DNA from: Larimichthys crocea
Lineage: Eukaryota > Chordata > Actinopteri > Sciaenidae
DNA: 64,000 nucleotides
Direction: 5' to 3'
Assembly (NCBI RefSeq): GCF_000972845.2
Contig: NC_040018.1
Location: 14,977,157-15,041,156 of the forward strand
Part shown: one piece after another, positions 39,890 to 64,000 of the stretch
Position numbering within the stretch: the stretch's first letter is position 1
Layout of the letters: every line of letters begins with the position of its first letter
Position numbers and translations under genes: made by a program
Notes under the pieces: model-generated
What the model saw: the letters and a program-made list of their open reading frames with translations, nothing else
Database searches by the model: none
What the model was told of the DNA's origin: nothing

Positions 39890-41654
39890 GCGTCTGAAGG
39901 CACACTCTACAGTAGAAACACACCTTTGTGAGGTACAATAGCTTTGATATAACACTATTCAGTAGCTCATTCAGCTTTGAATGCTGCCAAGCAGGAAAGA
40001 AAACGGAAATAAACAGTAAAAAAAAAATATACAAATGCTGTCTTGTCAGTATAGCAGAAATATTTACATTAATATAGTCAAGAAATTGTTTCCATATTCT
40101 TTCAAAGGCATTAGTTTTGGAGTGCAGAAGACAGGTAAGAAAGTCCAGAGGTATGTATTCCATTATTGTCCTATGCCATCCCACCACTGAGGGGGCCTCA
40201 TATGACATCCAGTGCTGAAGAATATTTTTCCTGGGACGAAATGTCATAATATTATACAGTTTCTTCTGATATATATCAGTTACACAATCACTGGGAAGAC
40301 ACAGAAGGAGGAAAACCAGGAAACCAGGTCTTGTTTGAAATCTTTCAAACAAGACACCACTCCAATATTTTAGTATTTTTACACAGGACCAGAAACGGTG
40401 AGTAAAATCACCAATTTCTGTATTTGGAGAGATGGTTTGGACCAACATGTGCTCTATATAGTATCTTAAATTGCATCGCTCTTGTCTGGTTACAAACAGT
40501 TGTTTTCCTTGCATTATCCCAGATGTCCTCCCACATCTCCTTGTTATCACAACACCCAGTTCCCTCTCCCAGATCACTCCCAGCGTCCGAGCACTGAGAT
40601 TTGAGCAATCCCTTAGACCAGCATAAAAGGTTCTAATGGAAGCATTGGCATGAGAAAGAAGCACTTGTTTCTCTATCTGTGTGACATTCATATCAGCAGA
40701 GATGTATCCTTTACAATAAAATCTCCATAACTTCCATAACTTGATTGAAAGTCATGATTGTAGGACCAGCAAAAAGATCACCCAGGGAAGAAATTCCCTT
40801 AGCTGTCCAGCATTTGAAAGCCCTGTCCAAGGTTCCTGGGAGAAAGTCCAGGTTATCAGCGATTGGCATGAAAACTGACGTAAGCCCTGATCTGCCTTCC
40901 ATATGCCATACAATCCTCCATGCTCTAACAGTATTAATTGTAACTGGGTTGCTGCAAAGCTTAATACATTTCAGTTTATCAATAAAAAGTAGATTTTTTA
41001 GAGGACAATTGGATAGGGACTTCTCAATATCAAGCCAGATTGACAAAGCATCATCTTTAATCCAATCAGCTATGTATCTTAGATGGCCACTCAATTGATA
41101 TCTCTTAATATCTGGGAGATCCAGCCCAGAAGTGAAATTTGGTCCAGCCATGATATAGGAAGATTGTTCTATCTCTCCAAGTCTTTTTTAATTTAATTGA
41201 ATAGTGGATTAAAGTTGGCGCGAAACAACTGATTGAAATTAGGTGTAATATATAGGCCTAAGTATACGAAACCTGTAGTGGACCACTTGAATGGGAAAGG
41301 ATTGGGATTGTCTGGTGGTTGACGTAAATTACCTTTTGCCTCTGATTTGGAAAAAATAACTTTATTTCCAGAAAAGGCAGCAAACCGATAAATAATCAAT
41401 AATATCAATCAATAATAAGACAAGGGACTGATACAGAGGGGTTTACATGAACAACAACACATCGTCTGCATATAATGTAATTTTATGTGATTTTTCGCAC
41501 ACATCGAATCCAGTCATTAAAGGGTCTCGTTCAATAGCCTCCGCAAACAAAACTGGCGACAAAGGAGAGCCCTGTCTGCTCCCCCTCTGGACCACAAAAT
41601 TTGTGGCCTTAAGTCCATTGGTTAAACTGCAGCCATTGACTGGGTATACAGGAC
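39890..41654 (-). pseudogene. L1-type LINE ORF2, decayed, 3' part
   Basis: On the minus strand, separate frames give reverse-transcriptase motifs: RGSRQGSPLSPVLF then YADDVLLF (the Y-x-DD catalytic box) at 41443-41600, then FSKSEAKG and YLGLYITPNFNQLF at 41193-41408, then WRIVWHMEGRSGL further on and a C-terminal segment with DFTHRFWSCVKI near 40400. The frames are split by frameshifts, so this is a dead copy. L1 ORF2 normally encodes an endonuclease and a reverse transcriptase that copy the element into new sites. The right side is interrupted by the foldback element at 41655. Confidence 0.8.
41647..41654. repeat. target-site duplication, left copy
   Basis: tacaggac, identical to 42555-42562, flanking the foldback element. 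Confidence 0.85.
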
Positions 41655-42094
41655 CATAGACATATATACATAGACGCCGCATTGAGCGCTGAATCGTACG
41701 TCGACGTCGCCGCCATATTGGATCGGGCAGATCTGCCGGTAAACTAATACAAGGAAATGGACTGAACTTCATAAAGCGCCTTTCTACAAAGTTCTTTAAG
41801 TTAATGTCTCTTATACACCCATTCACACACACACTAATATATCTGGGAAACAAACAGGCACCAAAAACAACGTATGTAACTTTTAAAGTGATGATTATAA
41901 ATGTTTACTCCTTATGTAAGCACCAAACCAATGTATGTATTTTTCTAATGCTGAGTGTTTACGGCTACTAATGTGTGTAACACTGTTACTGTGATGATAA
42001 ATATTTAACATTTAATCAGTGTCTATAATAACCAGATCCTGAAATGTAGATGTGACATGAGGGTTTTCTGAATAAAGAGCACTAACGTGTACAT

Positions 42095-42140
<46 letters not shown>

Positions 42141-42554
42141 TTCAGGATGTGGTTATTATAGACACTGATTAAATGTTAAATATAAATATTTCAATATTTA
42201 TCATCACAGTAACAGTGTTACACACATTAGTAGCCGTAAACACTTAGCATTAGAAAAATACATAAGTTGGTTTGGTGCTTACATAAGGAGTAAACATTTA
42301 TAATCATCACTTTAAAAGTTACATACGTTGTTTTTTGTGCCTGTTTGTTTCCCAGATATATTAGTGTGTGTGTGAATGGGTGTATAAGAGACATTAACTT
42401 AAAGAACTTTGTAGAAAGGCGCTTTATGAAGTTCAGTCCATTTCCTTGTATTAGTTTACCGGCAGATCTGCCCGATCCAATATGGCGGCGCCGTTTACGT
42501 ATCGCGACCAACGACCAACCCACTCAATGCGGCGTCTGTGTATATATGTCTATG
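41655..42554. mobile_element. foldback (long inverted repeat) DNA transposon, hAT-like by target size
   Basis: 900 bp with arms 41655-42046 and 42139-42554 that are inverted copies, joined by an AC/AT microsatellite spacer. Ends are catagacatatatacat and its inverse, then gacgccgcattgag. Flanked by the direct repeat tacaggac (41647-41654 and 42555-42562), an 8-bp target duplication. Non-coding: the same pseudo-peptide is seen from both arms because they are inverted copies. An 8-bp duplication fits hAT transposases; the ends do not look like a typical hAT, so class is tentative. Confidence 0.85.
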
Positions 42555-42562
42555 TACAGGAC
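42555..42562. repeat. target-site duplication, right copy
   Basis: tacaggac, identical to 41647-41654. Confidence 0.85.
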
Positions 42563-42655
42563 CATCACCCACCTAACAAAGCAATCACCTAAGCCGAACC
42601 GATCAAGTGTAAAAAATAATGTGGATGGCATTTTTATGAACTCTCATTTGTAAAG
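42563..42655 (-). pseudogene. L1-type LINE, continuation beyond the foldback insertion
   Basis: On the minus strand this reads RFGLGDCFVRWVMVLY, a typical L1 reverse-transcriptase stretch that comes just before the segment at 41443-41654. The two pieces join across the inserted element once one copy of the 8-bp duplication is set aside. The exact outer end is uncertain. Confidence 0.7.
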
Positions 42656-42793
42656 CACTGTAGCTTTGAGTCTTTCAGAGAAGATATTTTTAACAAATTT
42701 CTTTTCTATTAATGATTTAACTAATTTGACTTTTGGGACAATGGGCTCCTAAAAAAAGCACCTCCAACTTCTCAACTCAAGAGTGACACTGAA

Positions 42794-42920
42794 GGGGCGC
42801 CCTGGTAGAGCATGTCCTCATGTACAAAGGATCAGGCCTTGTGGCGGCATATGGCCCTACCTTCCTGTTACTCTTCAGCTGGCTCTATCAATTAAAGGTT
42901 TAAAAGCCAAAGAAAAAAAA
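42794..42920 (+). mobile_element. degenerate tRNA-derived SINE
   Basis: ggggcgccctggtagagcat resembles the A-box head, with ttgtggcggcatatggccct and the diagnostic tail cctgttactcttcagctggc, ctatcaattaaaggttt and an A-rich end. Matches a different teleost SINE family from the one at 20006. The B-box segment is deleted or diverged. Confidence 0.65.
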
Positions 42921-43214
42921 TCTTAGAAATTAAAAAACAATTAAGACTAATTAAGACTTAACATGAAATAAAACTGTAATTGCCATTATTGAACTGATCA
43001 ATCAAATCTATATGTAATCAAATTATATAAAAAAAAAACATCATTTTGAAAATGATAAAATAACGTGACACAATGAGTTTTAACACATCTTTAAAATGAT
43101 TACAGAAACCGATAAATGATTAATATATTTTCCAGAATTTAGTCATATTATTATTTCATAGTTTCATTTGTATTTATTCAATTCAAATTTTTTTTGATGC
43201 AACAACATTCATTT

Positions 43215-43560
43215 CTGCCTCAGGGTGAAATGTAACAACTGCTGATCCCTTAACTTTTCATCTATCGCCATCACCAGGTCAATACTTAGTTGTTGTTTTT
43301 GTTTGTTTTTTTTGTTTTGTTTTTTTTGTCCGATACTCTGGTCTATGAACAAATTTCATTTTAGTTGTTCTTTGAATTTTGTATCCAGATTATCATGCTG
43401 ACATACTAAACTAGGACGGTGAACTTGGTAAAAAAAAACTTACTGCTTACTACGCACGTTAGCATGCTTTGCATTTAGTTCAAAGCACTATTATGGCTCA
43501 CAGAGAGTGTAGCCTCACAGAGCCGGTAGCTTGGACATAAACTTAGACTCTTAATCTTGT
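43215..43560 (+). repeat. teleost interspersed repeat, copy 1
   Basis: Ordered motifs gatcccttaacttttcatct, cgccatcaccaggtcaa, acgttagcatgctttgcat and tagcctcacagagccggtag match a widespread repeat of fish genomes. A second copy lies at 50400-50720. Confidence 0.5.
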
Positions 43561-44293
43561 AAGAAGTCAAAGCATCATATGTTTTTTATGCAAAATCTTT
43601 TGAACATCACTCAGTAAAGCATGGCTGTCTGTTGCATATCATCACAGTGTATGTTGGGCCCTTTTTGGTATCCAAGTGAGCAACATGTATCTAAGTATAA
43701 AAGCAGACATTTCCTCTGCGGTCTGTAGAAACGTGCCTGAGCTGCGCAGCACTGTTAACACATTTTTGTTCCATCTTCTCCCTTTTGTGTATAGTAATGA
43801 GTATATTTGATGATGTGTGGCTGGTGTAATTAAGCCAATGAGTTTACAATGGAGAGGTTGTACCCAATAGCAACCATGTCATAAATACAAGTAATGGAGC
43901 GAGACTGGTCTCACACTGTGGTACAGAGAAAAATGAAAAGATGTTTTATTTTTTTCAACACCATCAGCAGGTTTCACACTCTGATGTGGTCAACAAGCAA
44001 TAAGCAGTTAACTCGTTTGACAAAACAGCATGTAGAGAAGGTTGCTCAAAGTTGAATGCTATCGCTCAATATCTATAAATCATTTCAGTAGTAAATACAA
44101 GTAAGTAAATGTACATTCTTGTTTTAAAAAAGATGAACATTGGTTTCTATAATATGTATTTCAAGCTCAGTGCTCTGTTTCATGAAACAACTTTAAAATG
44201 AAAGCAGAATTACAATTTCAAGTAGAGGTACATTCAAACATATGACATGAGGAAGTACTGCCTCACACAGACTTTTTTTCTTTTTTCTCACAG

Positions 44294-44422
44294 GGAAATG
44301 AAAGCACTCTGTGACCACAGAGGACTAACAAGTTGGTCATTTGCAGCTACCTCAACACTCGGTTTGTGTCCTGCTTGTGAGAACACCGAACTGCTGTAGA
44401 CGGAGAGTCTAAATATTCAGAG
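44294..44422 (+). other. fes: fes 5' untranslated exon part with upstream ORF
   Basis: A strong acceptor (pyrimidine run then ctcacag) ends at 44293, suggesting an upstream noncoding exon. The 129 bases before the fes start contain an upstream atg at 44298 opening a 33-codon ORF that stops at 44397-44399, 23 bases before the main start. The position of the transcription start is unknown. Confidence 0.5.
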
Positions 44423-58421
<13,999 letters not shown>

Positions 58422-58640
58422 CACAAGCCAGTGTGTATTGGATTAGATGTACTGAAGACTTGGGTGTTTTTCTTTGATCTGTAATTAAATCTGTAACTGT
58501 CTTGTCTGTGATTTTGTTTTGTTTTTCTGAAAATATGTGAAAATCCAGTCTGAACACAGACATGCACACTGAAAAAAAAAAATACTCAAAATATTGTGCT
58601 TGTTCTGGAAATAAACTTTAAAATGTAGCTTTGTGGATTG
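58422..58640 (+). other. fes: fes 3' untranslated region (inferred)
   Basis: Short 3'UTR with two poly(A) candidates: attaaa at 58484-58489, followed by a T/G-rich stretch, and aataaa at 58610-58615. Which is used cannot be told from sequence. Confidence 0.5.
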
Positions 58641-58907
58641 CATTTAAAATAAAATAGGATAAAAAAATAAAATAAAATAAAATCAGTGGACCAGCTGATG
58701 GCAGCGTTTTGTCTCTTTTTTTCTTGTCCTGTTTGTCTGCTTTGCAATCCTCCTCCTTCCAAGAACAGACGGTTGTCCTCAACACATCTGTGTCATTTGT
58801 GTAAGCACATATTTGTGCTACTTAAACACAGCATCTTGTACCATTACCATAACTGCTGAAATACATAACACCCATGTAGTGTTATGTTGCTGCAGATTAG
58901 ACCCAAA

Positions 58908-58963
58908 ATAACCCCTGTTTGAAACACAGCCAAGTCTGCGGCTGTGTTTCAAACAGGGGTTAT
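58908..58963. repeat. perfect 24-bp hairpin
   Basis: Arms 58908-58931 and 58940-58963 (ataacccctgtttgaaacac and four more bases, then its inverse), loop aagtctgc. Confidence 0.95.
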
Positions 58964-60748
58964 ATTAGATGGAGGTCAGGAACTGGGACTGGCCGACAAG
59001 GAGGAAATGGCAGAGCTGAAGCAGGGGAATCGTGAGATGGTAGAGGACAGGCAATCTGGGCTGCCAGGGGAGAAGTAGGTGGAGAGGGCAGGCAGGCAGA
59101 TTTCTGGCAGGAGGAGGAGGTGGTGGTGGTAATGGTCCTGTGCACAAAGAGACTGCTTAAGAGCAAAGAAAGCTTCCAAACTTCCAAAAGAGGCCTGTGG
59201 GTGACACAACGATCTGGCAAAGACTGGATGAAGAGCCGGGGTAGATATACTGATGAGTTGATTAGTGGATTAGTTGCAGGTGAGACAGATTGGCAGCTGT
59301 GATGATGGTCACTCAGGGAGACGAGACAAACACAAAAGGGCAGGGGAAAACAGAGGAATGACAGGAAATGAGGAAAAGCCACCACTAGACTATGACATGT
59401 GGTCTGTCTCAAAGAAATTTGTGCTTAAATGTATGCAACAAAAACGCTCCAAAAATACATGTGTGTGTATCTGTTTAGTGCCACACTGCTGACAGAGAAA
59501 ATTAGTGACAAGTTGGTGAATATTGTGGAGCATTAAGAAGCTAAAGAGACAAATATTTCCACATGTGCAGAGTTAAAAGGAAAGTATTTGACTTGAATGC
59601 TAATGTTGCTTCATATTCTGCTGGATGTGCACTAACAGGTCTGCAATTTCAACTTAAAAGGTGATGATGTGTCAAAAAAAAAAAAAGTCAGTTAATGTAG
59701 TTTAAATAGTACAATAGTGAACTGTAGTGTAGTGTTGATGGCAGTATGTGTTCACACCTTCAGGATATACTATTATATAATATTAAATATATTCCATGAC
59801 ACGGTTTAGTGGTCCTGGACTAATGTTAATGTTAGTTTAAACAATAGCCAGTCCAGAACATCTTGACTGGGGGAGCCAGGCAGGAGCACAGGGATAGAGG
59901 TAATAGGTGAAATGCTGATGATTTTTGCCAATAGCTTACATTACATTAAGCCACGTTCAGTTTACAGAATGAATGTTAAACAGATGAAGATGATAGTGCA
60001 CCAGAAACTATTTACCTTTTGAACAGGAGTTTGCTGTTATTTTGACAAACAGCACACTAAAGGATAAGATATAATACAGAGGATAGTGTATTATCACAAT
60101 CTACCATGATCACAAGCAAAAATTTAATGTAGAAATCAAACTAAATAAAGCTGACGTGGACGTTTTGTTAACAGTTCGCCTGTGGTTTTATATTCTGCAC
60201 TGATTTATGAACATGGTAAAACTATTTCTTTGTGGCAACACTGTGACATTCTCTAAGGAAGGCAGTCATTCATTAGATAGTGTCACAAACTGGGCCAGTT
60301 AGTGGCAAAAAGGGAGTCCACACATGAAATAACAAATCAAAATTAATTTATTAGTAAATCATTTAACTTAATAAGGTAAACTTAATAACTAATAACTTAA
60401 TAACTTAACTTAATAAAAATAAACCAAAAGTATGTATGAAATGTAATGTGAAGGGACAGTCATGTGTGCAGTGGAGTATGATGTGTGAAGTGTTGAATGC
60501 TGGAGAAAGTAACCACAGTACAATAAGAGCGCAGTAAAGATTTACGCGTTTGATGGAAACGCTCTAGGCGCCCTGTGATTGCGCATGATAAGCCGAAGCT
60601 TTACTATGCTTAATGTGAAGCTGCTGGAGGATTTTGGCAACCATGCAGGACGTGGAATTCGAGCCTTGATGGCTCTGAGAAATTTTTGGTATCCCAAACA
60701 CCGGAATGAACTGTGTCAAAGTAGTTATAGCTCGGAGTGGATACCCTG

Positions 60749-61998
60749 GGCCCAGTATTTCAAAACTTGTAATCTGGATCAGAAAAATACGGACAATGAA
60801 ATCCTCCTCTTCTCAGTCTAAATCAACGTAATCCTGCTGACTTTATCTGAGTATTTCAAAACATTGGCAGGGTGGATCACCATGTGGATCACCGTGATCC
60901 CGACCTGCCTGGATACGGATGTCCAAATCTCCCGTCCCCGCCTCTGGATCGAAACATAGCAGACTACCTCACGAAAGGAGCACGACTTCAGGTCAAAAGT
61001 TTATACGAACGACAACCAACATATCATGCAAGCCAACTTCTTGAGTTGTCACCAAATTCAAACCAGGCCGTAGAGATCTCTGATTGAGCCATTGACTTGT
61101 GTGTCAAGCAGCTAGCGAGGTAGTCGGAAGTACACAATACCTTAACTCTTTAAACTAACACCAGCCTGTCCCGTTACCCCTCTAGGGTTCATTCAGAAGT
61201 GTCAGAGTGATGATGTCATGCTTTTGTGATAAAGATATACTCATACAGCTTTTCTGTCTTCTACTTTCAGAGTCCACTCACAGCCATAGACCACTCAGCT
61301 ATTAAGGACAACCACTGGAAATCCTTGGAAACGCGTTAACTGTACATTTAAGATTAAGTTATTGGATTTTGTATAAAGTGCTTGAAACTATTACTTTCAT
61401 GGTATATAGCTTGGTCAGTGACACAATTAGAAACATTTATATCTAATTTCTCCCTTACATAGAAGGCTCTCACTAAACATAATTATGGTCATTTATAGCA
61501 AAATAGCATCTGATTTGATGAAGTAAAATAATCAGTTTGTACACAAACACTGAAATACATCGCTGCATGTTTCAAAATCACATTTAAGCTATTTCCAAAC
61601 ATTTTAGAAATGCATTTTTAAGCTTCTGACTGAAGTCAAATTTGTCTTCATTTAATCAGAACAATGAAAATATACCTTAAATTCTTGTAAAGTGCTCCAA
61701 TATATGCAGCATGATATAAACACACTGAATGCACACATCTCATAGGTGGTCAAAAATATTTTACTATGTTTTAAAATTCTTACAATGAGGCTACTTTAAT
61801 TATTTGTTAAAAGTAAAACACTAACACTTTAGATTAAGTGTAATGAACACCTTGAGTAACAATATCTAGGATAAGTGGAGCTGAGACTTTGTCAGTCTAA
61901 GTGAAATCCACCTCTGAGCCTTTTATCTGGATTCACGGGAAGATTGGATTACCAGAGCAGGATCCTGATCTTCAGGATTGAAATACTGGGCCCTGGTT
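60749..61998. mobile_element. possible DNA element with gggcccagtatttcaa ends
   Basis: gggcccagtatttcaa at 60749 is repeated in inverse (ttgaaatactgggccc) at about 61983-61998, 1.25 kb apart, with weaker inverted similarity further in (atctggatcag / gatcaggatcctg). This suggests a Harbinger-like terminal repeat, but no target duplication was found, so the call is weak. Confidence 0.35.
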
Positions 61999-62465
61999 GT
62001 CCGTGAATAGCACACCTCTAACGCCCCCAGTGAGGTGACTATTTCAGTGAAAGTAGCAGCCACACAGTGTGATGAAATGTCAAGTACTGTGCGAGGAAAT
62101 AGATAATTGATTAAACATGTACAAGACCAAAAAAAAAAAGGAATGAAGGAGTTATTATTATGGTTATTGTTATTATTGTTATTATTATTGTTATTATTTA
62201 TCTATCAACTGTTTGTTGTTAGAAAAGGAAAGGAAATTAAAAGCCTTTTGCTATTTGTTACCATCTGGTAGGCGCTTATAAGAAAAGCTTTTTTGTATGT
62301 GAAGCGGGGTTTCTCCCCTGTTTGGAGAGAGATAGATAGTTATACCGCTAGTCTGAGCCACCAGCTGGTCTCTAAGTCTAGTTTTGACTTAAAGTTAGGG
62401 GTATGAAAGCACTGCTCCTGTGTTCTTAGGGAAGGTTTTTGTGTTCTTTATGGGGTGTTTTATCA

Positions 62466-64000
62466 GCTCATCTGTCAGTTCGCATTTATTGAGTACACAT
62501 TGTCACAGTCATGCAAAATGTTTTTATTTTCATTTTATTGTACATATGGTTTATGTTGGCCGATCTACATGGACACAGCAATGTAAAAGTTAAAATAACT
62601 AGCTGGAATGTAAGAGGGATGAACAGCCCACTGAAAAGAGGGAAGGTGTATGCGCATTTACGTGCACTCAATCTTTAGGAGACGCACATAAAAAAAACAG
62701 CAGCAAAAATACTTTGTCCCTCGTGGGCCTCCCAGGTTTATCAATCAAACTTCAGTACAAAATCTAGATAATTATCAATTATGATAAGAAAAAATATACC
62801 ATTTATCCATTATCAAACCATTTCAGACCAGAGGGGTAGGTATGTGATAGTCAGTAGGACTCTGAACGCCATACCGTTAATATTAGTAAATGTTTATGGG
62901 CCAAATTTTGATGACCCGCTTTTTTTTCAGAACCTCTGCAAGGCTTTGCCAAATTTAGCGGATTCAAGTGTAATTATGGGTTGGCGATTTCAACTATGTT
63001 CTGGATCCCATTCTTGATCGACAGCACTCCCAAACCAGTACTAGTACATGTAGAAACAGTGGCACACTTAATGATCTTATGCAGTCTTATAACCTGGTAG
63101 ATATCTGGAGGCTTCTTCATCCCACCACAAAGGATTTTTCCTTTTTTTCCACAGTACATAAATTCTACTCTAGGATTGATTTCTTTTTGGTGGATTCTAA
63201 ACTGTTACAGTCAGTAATCGACTGCACCTACCACAATATACTAAAATCAGATCACGCTCCTGTTTCGTTAAGTCTTGACTTGAACCACAAGAGAGGTGAA
63301 CATAGCTGGCGTTTGAATAATGCACTATTGAAAAATAAAGAGTTTTGTACCTATCTCTCTAAAAAAATAGAAACATATTTAAGCACCAACGATAAGTGCG
63401 ATGTACTGTAGATGATTCCACTCTGTGGGAGGCCATGAAGGCTGTCCTTAGGGGCCATATAATATCGTATGAGATAGCTGAGAAAAACTAAACTATCTAA
63501 ACTAAGATTGACTGAAATTGATGATCAATTGACCAAGCTAGAAGCTTCATATAAAACTGAACGTAAAATAGAAGTGCTTAATAAAATAACCGCTCTACGG
63601 TATGAATATAATTCTATAATGTCAGAGGGTATTAGCTTGCCAGCTGAGGCAAATGCAGGCTTCCAAAGCCATACATTGTATCAAATCTGAGAGAGGTACT
63701 TTGCATATGGACCCAGTGAAGATCAATGAATGTTTTGCAGATTTCTATGCTAATGTTTACAGGTCACAGGGCGACCTAGATTCTCAAACTTTTGCTAATT
63801 TTTTTGAGAATTTATACCTACCCAAACTGTCATTGGACTCAGTCGATATGCTAGATAAAAGTAGCAATCTGGATGAGATTACACAGGTTATCTCTTCGTT
63901 CCCCAATAACAAGGCGCCAGGTCCGGATGGTTTTAACGTAGAATCTTTCAAAAAATTTGGCTCTAAGCTGTCACCTTTGCTCTTACGGATGTTCAACCAT
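62466..64000 (+). pseudogene. L1-type LINE ORF2, 5' half, broken, runs off window
   Basis: Reads VKITSWNVRGMNSPLKRGK (endonuclease start), then an in-frame tag stop inside NL-stop-ETH; then SDQRGRYVIVSRTL, ILVNVYGPNFDDP, a one-base insertion inside the GGDFN motif (near 62983), and KSDHAPVSLSLDLN near 63247-63290, the endonuclease SDH motif. Further on NNKAPGPDGFNVESF at about 63905-63950 opens the reverse-transcriptase domain. Endonuclease plus reverse transcriptase is the L1 ORF2 layout. At least one stop and several frameshifts make it inactive; ORF1 was not recognised upstream. The 5' end is uncertain. Confidence 0.8.

Larger units (their letters stand above)
38706..44293. other. intergenic region between furin and fes
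   Basis: About 5.6 kb. 38706-39734: AT-rich, nothing seen. Then a repeat fragment (39735-39885), a broken L1-type LINE on the minus strand, a nested foldback element, a SINE (42794-42920) and another interspersed repeat (43215-43560). 43560-44293 should hold the fes promoter and any upstream noncoding exon, but I could not identify them. Confidence 0.6.
58641..62465. other. region downstream of fes
   Basis: About 3.8 kb with no gene recognised. Holds the 24-bp hairpin at 58908-58963, a taactta-rich patch (60350-60425), a possible inverted-repeat element (60749-61998), and a ttattg-type simple repeat (about 62150-62205). An open frame at 60872-61087 has no recognised family. The mammalian next gene, MAN2A2, was not recognised here. 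Confidence 0.5.

Noticed and set aside
42345..42500. Open frame starting MFPRYISVCVNGCIRDI
   Set aside because: The same peptide is encoded in reverse on the other arm at 41695-41853, so it is a product of the inverted repeat arms, with no homology to a protein.
58960..59412. 150-codon minus-strand open frame
   Set aside because: Composition is Ser/Pro/Leu-rich low complexity from a GA-rich strand, with no motif or splice logic.
60872..61087. 71-codon open frame as a possible new gene
   Set aside because: No recognised domain, no splice context and no conserved neighbour; kept only as an unresolved patch.

Overview
This is vertebrate genomic DNA, almost certainly from a teleost fish. Coding exons are short, separated by long introns, and bounded by GT-AG splice sites. 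The introns carry CA/GT microsatellites, tRNA-derived SINEs and hAT-like non-autonomous DNA transposons of kinds abundant in teleosts. Two well-conserved genes lie head to tail on the + strand: furin (13 coding exons, 6654-34306) and fes (18 coding exons, 44423-58421). The same order and orientation (FURIN then FES) is known from mammals.

Layout. 1-6653 is furin intron; the exons for the signal peptide and most of the prodomain lie upstream of the window. 6654-34306 encodes the end of the prodomain, the subtilisin-like catalytic domain, the P domain, the Cys-rich region, the transmembrane segment and the cytoplasmic tail. 34307 to about 38705 is a probable long furin 3'UTR. 38706-44293 is intergenic and rich in repeats. 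It holds a decayed minus-strand L1-type LINE, cut by a 900-bp foldback element with an 8-bp target-site duplication, followed by a tRNA-derived SINE. 44294-58421 is fes, whose spliced reading frame is complete at 828 codons: F-BAR, coiled coils, SH2 and tyrosine kinase. After about 58.6 kb there is no gene I recognise, only a perfect hairpin, a possible terminal-inverted-repeat element, and the 5' half of a broken plus-strand L1-type LINE running off the window end.

How the genes work. Furin is a calcium-dependent membrane serine protease of the trans-Golgi network and endosomes that cleaves proproteins after basic motifs. Fes is a cytoplasmic tyrosine kinase that binds membranes through its F-BAR domain and phosphotyrosine proteins through SH2. 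They are neighbours by ancient synteny; nothing here shows a shared pathway. All reading frames join without a frameshift and all catalytic residues checked are present, so both look functional.

I found no novel gene system. The most interesting points are regulatory and structural: a nested foldback insertion with intact target duplication, a fes splice acceptor (NAGNAG) whose alternative use would add an in-frame stop, microsatellites sitting at several splice donors, a possible poison exon in furin, an RGD-to-RGN change in furin, a changed furin sorting tail, and four perfect short hairpins. All family assignments are from recognition by eye; no database search was run.
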